From: Planctomycetota bacterium
Lineage (GTDB): Bacteria; Planctomycetota; Planctomycetia; Isosphaerales; Isosphaeraceae
Assembly (NCBI GenBank): GCA_021778575.1
Contig: JAJYCH010000039.1
Span: forward strand, 1-14,130
Direction: 5' to 3'
DNA: 14,130 bases
Shown here in pieces: positions 6,124-13,520 of this stretch. Under the pieces are notes generated by a model that was given only the letters and a program-made list of their open reading frames with translations, was not told the DNA's origin and did no database searches. Positions within the stretch are counted from its first letter, which is position 1; each line of letters opens with the position of its first letter. The position numbers and the translations under genes are program-made.

Positions 6124-8499
6124 TCACGGAGCGAAAACATTGTCGGGCAGGTCGTCGCCGGCCCGAGGTGGTTTGAGCCAGGTCTTGAACGACGATTCAG
6201 CGACCAGGAAGACCGCTCCGCTCGGTTCATTCTCGATGGTGGCGAAGAGGTTCCCTTCCGGGTCCGTTGCGCCGAGTCGAAGCGTCCGGGGGCTTGTTCC
6301 GTCGTCGAGTTCGAACCGAAGCGTCAGCCGAGGCGTCTTCAGGCCGGAGATCGAAGGAAATTCGCCGTGATGCTGATAGTACCGCGAGGTTGTCAGGTTC
6401 GAGACCGTCTTTAACAACGTGTAGATCGTGTTCGGATCGAAGTCGGGCGCGTCAGTCGCGGGGGTCAGCGACCAGTTCGGCCGGTTGCCGCCGGAGGATT
6501 CGGCGGTCAGGCTCCGCGAAGGCCACTCGAACCGAATCTTCCGGACCTGAGCCGGCTGCAACGAGATCGCTCGATGGTCACGCCACTCGGAGTCAAGAAT
6601 CTTGAGGACCTCGGTCCCCACGGTGAAGATCAGCGGGCGATCGTCGAGCTTGGCAAACCGCTGGGTCGGTCGTCCGGGGACGATGGACCCGACCAGGAGG
6701 GTCCGATTTTGCAGTGGTATCACGCCCGCCGGAGCGATCGGGGTGAGGGAATCCGCATCCTTCGAGGAATGTGGCAGTCGCGCCCAGGTCACCGATAACG
6801 CTGGGGGCTTGAGGCCGTAACTCTCCAGATTCTCGGCGGTTTCGGTGACGAGTGCGTCCGCCTGGAGCCCGGCCAGGACGCCCAGCAACGCTCCGACCGA
6901 GGGAGCATCGGCCGGTGCGTCGACCGGCTCGACCATCCACCAGCCCATCGGCGCGAACCGGATCGGGTCGATCTTGAACGGAGGAGAATTGAGCACGAAC
7001 GATCGCTCGCCTCCCTTCAAGGTGATCCGCTGGATCGGGTCGATCTCCTCATGGAGAATCCGGCGATCACGGAAGGCCAGGACGCTCCGAGGGAAAACGT
7101 CGCCGGCGGCTTCGGGCAACGCCAGAACCGTCGGGTCCCCCTCGATCTGGACGAAGGTCGCCCGACGAGCCGAATCTCTCCGACCGATCCGGAGGCTCAA
7201 GGCCAGATCGCCATTGGGGTCGGGCGTGGCGGATGTACTTTGCGTGTCCCGTCGATCCGCGACTTGCCAGATTTTCAGAACCGGCGAGGACGGATTGAGC
7301 CCGAAATCGGCCATCGAGCCGGGCTGAGGGTAGGTGCTGGTTTCGAGCTTGTCGAGGGCTTTCAAGAATTCCTCGACCGACTTGCGGTCGGCGGGAAGAT
7401 CCTCGGGATGGCTGATCTTCCAGTCCTGGCCGGTCCTGACCAGCTCGAACCCGCCCGAAGGTTGCTCGACCGCGATCCGATTGACCCGGGCCAGCTTCAG
7501 ATCGGCGACTTTCGAGCTCCGGAACGCGTTCGGGTTGGGTCGGAGATCCTTCAAGACCCGCGAATCGACCGCCAGCACGTCGTTCTGGCCGCCTCGAAGA
7601 ACATAGACCAGGCCGGGTTTCCCCTCCACGGGCTTGCCAACGTGGAGAACCTGCGGCGGTCGCCGCCGGCTGGCACGACCCGCCTCGACCTGGATAGTCA
7701 GTTCGGGCTTCCTCAGACCATAGCGTTCAAGGTCGAGCGGTCGGACGTCGTTCGCGATGAACCGGTCGTCACCCGAGATCCGGAGCGAACCGAGGTCGGC
7801 GATCAGCCCCTCGACCTTGGCCTCGGCCGCAATCAATTTGAGGGGTACTTCGATTCGCCAGAAGTCGCGACCTCGCCTGAGTTTGAGCTCTCGCGATTGA
7901 TCCTGGACGCTGACCACGTCGACTTCAAATGAAGGGACCCGGAAAAGTTCGTGATCGCGCCAGGCGATCGTCGCAATCTTCAGCAGAGCCAGGCTCCGGG
8001 AGTCGATGACCTCGATATTCTTGGTTCCGGTGGCCCGGACGTAGCGTCGGCCGAGCGGGTCGCTTTCAAGGCCGATATCAAGCGATGCCAGTGGTTTGAC
8101 GGACTGATCGCCCCAGAGACGGATCACGCGTTCCGGGGTCGCGAGCCCGAACTGCGCGGGGTCGCCGGAGATCGGCGCGGCTTCGGGTTTCCGGGAGAGT
8201 TCTTTGAGGTTGTAAGCCAGCGTCTCGACCTTGGATGGGTCGGCTTCCACGTTCAAGGGCGACGTCATCTGCCAGCCGCTTTTGTCGTCGTTCCGGACGA
8301 AGACCAGCGGTTCGGGACCGCCGAGGATCTCGATCTTCTGGAGATCGTCGGGCTTCGCGTCGATCAGCTCGGGGAGGATTCGCGAGCTCATCCGCCGAAT
8401 CTCTTCCCGGGTGGGAATTCGGGCGAAGTCGGCCCACCAGAGCGACAACAGAGCAGCGAAAAAGAGAGCCAGCAGGACGTAGGTGCCTTGGGATTTCAT
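6124..8499 (-). CDS. DUF4340 protein with N-terminal membrane anchor and five repeated modules
   Basis: A 791-residue protein of the DUF4340 type, which commonly accompanies GldG-like ABC components. Residues 7-24 form one hydrophobic helix after MKSQGTY. With no cleavage site evident this should anchor the protein, leaving the rest outside the membrane. The remainder consists of about five copies of one module (roughly 53-175, 181-315, 330-475, 485-635 and 645-776). Each has a strand pair, a Trp followed a few residues later by Pro (W76, W214, W360, W520/521, W676), a helix, and a [FYS]GL-x-x-P-type turn (FGL 117-119, YGL 260-262, FGL 399-401, YGL 561-563, SGL 718-720). WRDH recurs at two module borders (180-183, 639-642). 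No catalytic motif is seen, so a structural or binding role in the ABC complex is inferred. The ATG at 8499 lacks an obvious binding site. It lies 98 bases after the GldG-like gene. Confidence 0.82.
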   Translation of the reverse strand: MKSQGTYVLLALFFAALLSLWWADFARIPTREEIRRMSSRILPELIDAKPDDLQKIEILGGPEPLVFVRNDDKSGWQMTSPLNVEADPSKVETLAYNLKELSRKPEAAPISGDPAQFGLATPERVIRLWGDQSVKPLASLDIGLESDPLGRRYVRATGTKNIEVIDSRSLALLKIATIAWRDHELFRVPSFEVDVVSVQDQSRELKLRRGRDFWRIEVPLKLIAAEAKVEGLIADLGSLRISGDDRFIANDVRPLDLERYGLRKPELTIQVEAGRASRRRPPQVLHVGKPVEGKPGLVYVLRGGQNDVLAVDSRVLKDLRPNPNAFRSSKVADLKLARVNRIAVEQPSGGFELVRTGQDWKISHPEDLPADRKSVEEFLKALDKLETSTYPQPGSMADFGLNPSSPVLKIWQVADRRDTQSTSATPDPNGDLALSLRIGRRDSARRATFVQIEGDPTVLALPEAAGDVFPRSVLAFRDRRILHEEIDPIQRITLKGGERSFVLNSPPFKIDPIRFAPMGWWMVEPVDAPADAPSVGALLGVLAGLQADALVTETAENLESYGLKPPALSVTWARLPHSSKDADSLTPIAPAGVIPLQNRTLLVGSIVPGRPTQRFAKLDDRPLIFTVGTEVLKILDSEWRDHRAISLQPAQVRKIRFEWPSRSLTAESSGGNRPNWSLTPATDAPDFDPNTIYTLLKTVSNLTTSRYYQHHGEFPSISGLKTPRLTLRFELDDGTSPRTLRLGATDPEGNLFATIENEPSGAVFLVAESSFKTWLKPPRAGDDLPDNVFAP

Positions 8500-8517
8500 C
8501 GCGTGATCAACCCCGGA

Positions 8518-8545
8518 ATGATAAGTTGGCGTCGGGACGGATCAA
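8518..8545 (-). promoter_or_regulatory. Candidate internal promoter before the DUF4340 gene
   Basis: On the - strand TTGATC (8540-8545), a 16-base spacer and TATCAT (8518-8523) resemble a housekeeping promoter. The start point would be only about 11 bases before the ATG at 8499, leaving almost no leader. That agrees with the missing Shine-Dalgarno sequence but makes the call uncertain. It would let the DUF4340 gene be expressed apart from the ABC genes. Confidence 0.22.
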
Positions 8546-8550
8546 GATAT

Positions 8551-8580
8551 CGAATTGAACCGAATCGAATCGAACCGAGG
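8551..8580. repeat. Pentamer repeat (CGAAY)n between GldG-like and DUF4340 genes
   Basis: Six consecutive 5-base units, CGAAT TGAAC CGAAT CGAAT CGAAC CGAGG, lie in the 98-base spacer, so 5-base periodicity is maintained with single-base variants. The stretch is more AT-rich than its surroundings. It may be a slipped-strand microsatellite or a spacer element; no function can be assigned. Confidence 0.5.
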
Positions 8581-8597
8581 ACAAGAGCCGGCCCGGC

Positions 8598-10430
8598 TCA
8601 ATCGCGCCTGGCGATGTAGGTTGTGATACCGAGACCGATGATCACCAGCACGGCCAGCAGGGTCGGAACCATGACGAGACGGGTCTTCAGTCCCGTGTCG
8701 GCGTTGAATTGAAGGCTCTCATGAGTTTTCGGGCCGATCCCGATGGCCGAGGAGGGTCGCCCTCGGAGCCACTGGACGGCGTTCATCAGCAGGTCGAGAT
8801 TGGTTGGTTCGAGCCGGACCATCGGGTTATCAGCCACGGCGGCGCTGGAGAGCACAACCATCCGGGGCCGGATCGGGTCGGACGGCCGGGCCGGTGGCAC
8901 GATCACCGCGACTCCCAGGTTGATCGGACCGGCGACATCCCTGGCGGGATCGCGTTCGACCGGCCGAGCCTCGGGCGTCGACTCGACCCAGGAATCCGGT
9001 CCCGACCGCAAGAACGGCACGGCCCGTACTCCCGGATTGGACAACTTCTGTGTCGCGAGAGTTCCCGGCTTGGGCGGTCCCCCCAGAGTCGTCAGCGGTC
9101 CGGCGCTGGGCATCAAGATGTATCGTCCGACCAGCGATTCGACAATCGGCTGGGTCGATCCAGGCGGGATCGGGGCATAGATCACGAACGGCCGGCGCTG
9201 GAAGTTGTAGCGTGGATCGACCGCGCGCCCCGGCCCGATCTCGACGTTGTACGACTTCAGGAAATCTTCGAGCCCGGTGGGCTCGGTATTGCTCAGGAGA
9301 ACGATCAACTGGCCGTCGCGGATGATGAATGACTTGAGTCGCTCGATCTCCTCGGCCTGGAATGGTCGCTTCGGACCGCAGATGACGACCAGGTTGACCG
9401 AGTCGGGAACGTCCTCGCGGCGGAGGTCGGCGACCACCGCGTCGATCCCCACCGACGAGAGTCGAGCCCGCCAGAGCCCCAGCCCCGCCCTCGACGGGTC
9501 GAGCTCGCCGAGGGAAGGCTCGTCGTGACCGGTGGTAAAGGCGATCCTGGACCGATTTCCCTCGCGGAGGCGGACCAGGGCGGACGTCACGGCTTCCTCG
9601 CCCGAAAACGAGGTCACGAACCGGTCGGCCCGGCTGTCGGCAGGGTTCCCTTTGAGCGCGAACAGTTCCTGAATCCCGACGAACGAGAGCGGCGCTCCTT
9701 CCCCCTCGCCGAAGGTCATCACGATCCCGCCGGCCTGCGAAAGTTGGATCTGAGGGACTCGCTTGACCAGGGCCTCGAATTCCTTGAGGTCCAGGTTCGG
9801 GTCGAGGTAATCGACCTTCACCTTCGAGGGATTCGCGGCCTTGTACAGATCGAGCAACTGTCGGACCCGTTCGAGCTGGCGGATCGACCGTTCGGAGCTG
9901 CCGAAGAAGACGGTGAAGCTCAGATCACGGTCGAGCGACTGAAGCTGGGCGATCGTTTGTGGTGAGAGGCTGAAGGACTGGTCGCGGGTCAGGTCGATCG
10001 CTCGTCCGCCATACTTGAAGGCCACGATATTGCCCACGACCAGAATCCCCGCGACCAGAGAAGCCGTCAGAGCGGTGTTCGCGAACTCATAGGCCCGTCG
10101 AATCGACAGGCTCTGGTGACGATAGCGACGGTTGACCTTCATCACCGCGATCAAGAGGGCGAATCCGCCGCCGAACACCGGGATCGACCAGGGAATTCCG
10201 ACCCGGAATGCCAGAACGGCCCCGGCCAGGACGAGCAAGAAACCGAACACGGCCAGACCAATCACCCGGTCGCGATAGGCGGGGCGCGGCGATCCGGCGG
10301 GCTCGTCGGGCATGGACTGACCGATCGGCGCGCCTCGGATCAGCCAGGTGAGCGTCAGGAACCCCACCAGGGCGGAGGCCGAGGCCCAGACTTCGGTTCG
10401 GGTCAGGAAGTTGAGCAGACTTTGCGACAT
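8598..10430 (-). CDS. GldG-like ABC auxiliary membrane protein
   Basis: A 610-residue protein of the GldG / ABC-type auxiliary family. Hydrophobic helices lie at about 17-31, 56-75, 82-97 and 120-138, and one more at 586-606 is followed by ARRD. Between them is a large, probably extracytoplasmic domain. It opens with DLTRDQSFSLSPQT (146-159), the family's entry motif, and continues with FFGS, VDYLDPNLD (207-214), FVTSFSGEEAVTSAL (271-285) and TTGHDEPSLGEL (299-310), the last two typical of GldG proteins. In Flavobacterium GldG partners the GldA ATPase and GldF permease. Here the gene starts 11 bases after the permease stop, in the same order. The three extra N-terminal helices (residues 1-110) are unusual, because GldG normally begins with the helix preceding the entry motif. 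The helices could be a fused second permease half. The ATG is at 10430. The family is well supported; the substrate is unknown. Confidence 0.82.
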   Translation of the reverse strand: MSQSLLNFLTRTEVWASASALVGFLTLTWLIRGAPIGQSMPDEPAGSPRPAYRDRVIGLAVFGFLLVLAGAVLAFRVGIPWSIPVFGGGFALLIAVMKVNRRYRHQSLSIRRAYEFANTALTASLVAGILVVGNIVAFKYGGRAIDLTRDQSFSLSPQTIAQLQSLDRDLSFTVFFGSSERSIRQLERVRQLLDLYKAANPSKVKVDYLDPNLDLKEFEALVKRVPQIQLSQAGGIVMTFGEGEGAPLSFVGIQELFALKGNPADSRADRFVTSFSGEEAVTSALVRLREGNRSRIAFTTGHDEPSLGELDPSRAGLGLWRARLSSVGIDAVVADLRREDVPDSVNLVVICGPKRPFQAEEIERLKSFIIRDGQLIVLLSNTEPTGLEDFLKSYNVEIGPGRAVDPRYNFQRRPFVIYAPIPPGSTQPIVESLVGRYILMPSAGPLTTLGGPPKPGTLATQKLSNPGVRAVPFLRSGPDSWVESTPEARPVERDPARDVAGPINLGVAVIVPPARPSDPIRPRMVVLSSAAVADNPMVRLEPTNLDLLMNAVQWLRGRPSSAIGIGPKTHESLQFNADTGLKTRLVMVPTLLAVLVIIGLGITTYIARRD

Positions 10431-10441
10431 GGTCGAGACGC

Positions 10442-11209
10442 TCAGCTTTCGCGGCGGTATTCAAGGACCTTCACGGTCAGATAAAGCATCAGCACGCTGG
10501 CCGAAACGTGCAAGGCCAGGAATCGGAGATCGAACTGACCGGAGCCGAACGTGTTCACCTGATGAATGACCGACACAAACTGAATTGCTTCGGCCAGATC
10601 GGTCCGACGGGTCACCATCGCGAACGAGAAGGCCACCTGCGTCGCCACGATCAAGGTAAACGCCGTCGCGAAGGTCAGGACCGCCGCGATGATCTGGTTC
10701 CGGGTCAGACTGCTGAAGAACAGGCCGATCGCGACGAACATCATCCCCATCGACGTCAGGCCCAGCCCGAGCGAGATCACCGGTCCGACATCGAAGTAGA
10801 ATTTGGCCTGATAATAGAGGAACGGCAGATAAAGGAAAAACGGGACAAGCAACGCGAGATACATCACGACACCGGCCAGCCATTTCGAGAGGACGACCTC
10901 GGTCTCGGTCACCGGAGCGGTGAGCAGTTGCTCGATCGTTCCGGACCGACGTTCCTCGGCCACCAGCCGCATGGTCAAGGCGGGGATGGCCACGAACAAC
11001 CCCATCCAGAACGCGGGGCTGCCGGAGATATAGGTATTGAGCGGGTCGCGCAGTCCCGAAAACGACTGGGTTGATCGCGACAGATCGTCGACGAGCGCCC
11101 AGAAGTTGAGCCAGGCGATCACCTGAAACGCCAGGAGAATCAGGAACGCCATCGGGCCGAGAAAATAGCTGGCCAGCTCGCGGCGAAAGAGCGTGAAGAG
11201 ATGTCGCAT
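10442..11209 (-). CDS. ABC-2 type permease, GldF-like
   Basis: A 255-residue six-helix permease (about 17-40, 66-80, 109-131, 145-167, 170-196 and 229-248). Between helices 2 and 3 it carries EERRSGTIEQLLTAPVTETE (85-104), the cytoplasmic coupling motif of ABC-2 exporters (EE-x-x-GT-x-E-x-L), by which the permease docks to its ATPase. The helices and the start MRHLFTLFRREL match the GldF/NosY-like class. The frame is open to 11344, but the ATG at 11209 gives the normal family length. It sits 2 bases after the ATPase stop (TGA-CC-ATG), so translation is probably coupled. The extra upstream residues are Arg/Pro-rich out-of-frame readings of the ATPase gene. The permease should form a dimer with two ATPase subunits in the cytoplasmic membrane. 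What it moves cannot be told from sequence. Confidence 0.88.
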   Translation of the reverse strand: MRHLFTLFRRELASYFLGPMAFLILLAFQVIAWLNFWALVDDLSRSTQSFSGLRDPLNTYISGSPAFWMGLFVAIPALTMRLVAEERRSGTIEQLLTAPVTETEVVLSKWLAGVVMYLALLVPFFLYLPFLYYQAKFYFDVGPVISLGLGLTSMGMMFVAIGLFFSSLTRNQIIAAVLTFATAFTLIVATQVAFSFAMVTRRTDLAEAIQFVSVIHQVNTFGSGQFDLRFLALHVSASVLMLYLTVKVLEYRRES

Positions 11210-11211
11210 GG

Positions 11212-12189
11212 TCAGGCCGCCTCGGTCTCGGTCGGGTGATCCTTGTCGGCGCGATCGTCGGTGAGGATGGTCGCTTCGCGGACGGCCCGGACGAAGCGTT
11301 CTTCGAGCGACGATCGCCGATGGTCGAGCTGTCGGAGCGCCCAACCGTTCTGGATGATCCGCTGGGCGAGGGTTTCGCGGAGGTCGGCCCCGTCCTTCGT
11401 CTGAATCTCGGCCCGAAGGATCTCGCCATGCTGGTCGGTCACGTCCACCCGACTGACGCCGGGCGTCGCTTCGAGAACCTTGCGGATCGCGGCGGCCGGA
11501 CCACGGACTTCGACCACGATCGACGACTGAACCTGAAGATGGTCGAGCTGGTCGTCAACTGCCACCTTCCCCTTCACGATCATCAGGACCCGGCCGCAGA
11601 CCGCCTCGACCTCCGACATGATATGCGTGGACAGGAGGATCGTGTGACGGTCGCCCAACTCGCGAATCAAGGCGCGGACCTCGCGAATCTGCATCGGGTC
11701 GAGCCCGGCCGTCGGTTCGTCGAGAACCAGAATATCCGGGTCGTGGATCAGGGCCTCGGCCAGACCGACACGCTGGCGGTATCCTTTTGAAAGATGGCCG
11801 AGAACGCGCGACTCGACGTCCGTCAACTTGCACCGCTCCAGAACCCCGTCAATGCTCGACCGGCGTTTCGACCGGGGAACGTCCTTCAAGCTCGCGCGGT
11901 AGCCGAGATATTCGCGGACACGCATTTCGAGATAAAGCGGCACGTTCTCCGGCAGATAGCCAACCTTCTTGCGAACTTCGAGCGGTTCGTCGAGAACATC
12001 GTGCCCCGACAGAACGGCCCGGCCGCTGGTGGGTCGGAGAAAAGTGGTCAACATCCGCATGGTCGTGGTCTTGCCCGCCCCGTTCGGGCCGAGGAGGCCG
12101 ACGATCTCGCCTCGCCCCACCTGAAAGCTCACCTGGTCAACCGCCCTGACCGCGTGATAATTCCGTGACAAACGTTCGACTTCGATCAT
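11212..12189 (-). CDS. ABC transporter ATPase, GldA-like
   Basis: A 325-residue nucleotide-binding subunit that powers the adjacent permease. All key motifs are present: Walker A GPNGAGKT (34-41), signature LSKGYRQRVG (133-142), Walker B ILVLDEPTAGLD (153-164) and the switch His189 in LLSTH. The segment GYLPENVPLYLEM (77-89) is typical of the GldA/NatA-like subgroup and has Glu where many ABC proteins have the Q-loop Gln. After residue 220 a domain of about 105 residues contains a ferredoxin-like strand pattern (SIVVEVRG, GVSRVDV) and ends in a charged tail. The frame is open to 12258, but the ATG at 12189 (MIEVERLSRNY) is the normal family start. Its Shine-Dalgarno is poor. It is the first gene of the ABC block, separated from the anti-sigma gene by a terminator. 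Confidence 0.92.
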   Translation of the reverse strand: MIEVERLSRNYHAVRAVDQVSFQVGRGEIVGLLGPNGAGKTTTMRMLTTFLRPTSGRAVLSGHDVLDEPLEVRKKVGYLPENVPLYLEMRVREYLGYRASLKDVPRSKRRSSIDGVLERCKLTDVESRVLGHLSKGYRQRVGLAEALIHDPDILVLDEPTAGLDPMQIREVRALIRELGDRHTILLSTHIMSEVEAVCGRVLMIVKGKVAVDDQLDHLQVQSSIVVEVRGPAAAIRKVLEATPGVSRVDVTDQHGEILRAEIQTKDGADLRETLAQRIIQNGWALRQLDHRRSSLEERFVRAVREATILTDDRADKDHPTETEAA

Positions 12190-12238
12190 GAATGGATCTC
12201 GGACGTCGGGACAGGAATCAGATTGGGGGTCGAGCCGG

Positions 12239-12274
12239 AAAAAACAAAACGAACCCAACGGGGCCCGAAGCCCC
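12239..12274 (-). terminator. Intrinsic terminator after the anti-sigma gene
   Basis: Read on the - strand, GGGGC and GCCCC (12270-12274 and 12260-12264) form a 5-base GC stem around a TTCGG loop. About ten bases further on is a T-rich run (TTTT G TTTTTT, 12239-12249). The stem starts 10 bases after the anti-sigma stop. This should end the sigma/anti-sigma transcript before the ABC genes, although the run is slightly distant from the stem. The rest of the spacer (12190-12238) shows no clear promoter. Confidence 0.6.
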
Positions 12275-12283
12275 CTCTATCGA

Positions 12284-13444
12284 TCAGAGTCGAGGCGGCG
12301 GTCGGACCACCCAGACCAGCAGGGTGACGGGGTCGTCCGGCTTGAGTTCAGCGGAAGGTTTGGCCACCACGGTCAAGTCGCGCGGCGAGGCGACAGGTTG
12401 GGTGGTATCGGCCGGGCGGTCGTTGCCGGAGACCGGCCGACGATCGGGAGTGATCGGAGGTCGGGCGCTATCAACGATGTGAATCGGCGCGATTTCCGTC
12501 CGATTAGCGATGAACGGCCGAAGGTCGTGGGGCGGGTCCACCAGCGGAGCGGCTTCGGTCCCGCGGAACAAGGCCACCTGGCCGACCTGCGTCAGGTCGG
12601 TCACCAGGTCGGGCCGAGTTTCCTCGGTTTCTTCCACCAGACCCGGGAACGGTTTGGCGAGCTGGCTGACGAACGCCCGGCGATCACGCTCGTTCATCGG
12701 AACCGCGAAGACGACCACGGTTCCCGGGTAATCGGGGTCGAGGACGATCTCCTGGCAGATCGATATCTGGCCGAAGTTGGGGTTCAACCGGCCGTCATCG
12801 ATGATCAGGTTCTTGACCATCTCGGGAGCGTTGAGAACGTCGGTGACGATCCGGACGCGCCTGACGTGCGATTGTTCGAGCATGGCGGCCACCGTCTGTC
12901 GGGCACCCAGCTCGCGCGTCTGGTCGGCCTGGCCGGGTAGCGCGGGAGCGGGGGGCAAGACGACAGGACGCGGTGATGGCTGAGCGGCGTTCGCGACCAG
13001 TTGCGGGTTCTCGACCGGCGGAACGAGGATTGAATCGGGAGCCGGTTGATGAGGACGAAGATTCTGGGTGGGCTGAGTGACCACCGGACCGGGCTGATCG
13101 GATTCGTGAAGCGAATGATTGAGCAGGATAAGAGCGAAGATCAGGCTGGCGGCGATGGCGGAGAATCCGGAAAAGGCGGCGATCACTTGAACCGGCCGGG
13201 CAAACTTCTCGAAGCGTTGTCGTCGCCGATTGGCGACGAGCCGCGCGTTGATCGTCGCGGCGAGATCGCGCGGAATCTCCGGCCGGGGCAGGCTGGAGAC
13301 AGCGGAGCGCATCTGGACCAGTGAGCGATATTGCTCGGCCAGAGCCGGGTTGGTCTCGATCGCCCACTCGAAGGCCAGCCGATCGGCCGGGTCGAGTTCG
13401 TTATCGAGATAAGCGGAAAGTAACGATTCGTCGTCAGGGTTCAT
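12284..13444 (-). CDS. Transmembrane anti-sigma factor with large extracytoplasmic domain
   Basis: A 386-residue protein next to an ECF sigma gene. The N-terminal domain (DDESLLSAYLDNELDPADR, 4-22, then helices to about 70) is the anti-sigma fold that clamps the sigma factor in the cytoplasm. The zinc motif HxxxCxxC of ZAS proteins is absent. One membrane helix lies at about 86-108 after a basic stretch (RRRQRFEKFARP). Outside, a Pro/Gln-rich linker (111-175) leads to a compact module (about 181-295: VAAMLEQSHVRRVRIV, then strands around ISICQEIVLD and TVVVFAVP). A second Pro-rich stretch and a terminal strand (DPVTLLVWVV) follow. The outer part presumably senses a signal or is cut to release sigma. 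The ATG at 13444 (MNPDDE) is chosen because family members begin just before this motif. An in-frame ATG at 13501 would add 19 residues using codons rare here (AGG, TTA), and neither start has a good binding site. Confidence 0.82.
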   Translation of the reverse strand: MNPDDESLLSAYLDNELDPADRLAFEWAIETNPALAEQYRSLVQMRSAVSSLPRPEIPRDLAATINARLVANRRRQRFEKFARPVQVIAAFSGFSAIAASLIFALILLNHSLHESDQPGPVVTQPTQNLRPHQPAPDSILVPPVENPQLVANAAQPSPRPVVLPPAPALPGQADQTRELGARQTVAAMLEQSHVRRVRIVTDVLNAPEMVKNLIIDDGRLNPNFGQISICQEIVLDPDYPGTVVVFAVPMNERDRRAFVSQLAKPFPGLVEETEETRPDLVTDLTQVGQVALFRGTEAAPLVDPPHDLRPFIANRTEIAPIHIVDSARPPITPDRRPVSGNDRPADTTQPVASPRDLTVVAKPSAELKPDDPVTLLVWVVRPPPRL

Positions 13445-13520
13445 GGCGTCCGGCTGGGTTAAGGCCTGGGGGATAAGGTCGGGCCTCTTGCCTTTCTTCA
13501 TGATCAGGGATCACTTTCCA

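Noticed and set aside
11210..11344. 45-residue extension of the ABC permease
   Set aside because: It lies wholly inside the ATPase gene in another frame and is Arg/Pro-rich; the ATG at 11209 gives the family's usual beginning.
13501..13513. TGATC-AGG-GATCA inverted repeat at the sigma/anti-sigma junction
   Set aside because: It is only five bases per arm and made of GATC words that are abundant throughout this DNA; there is no reason to call it an operator.
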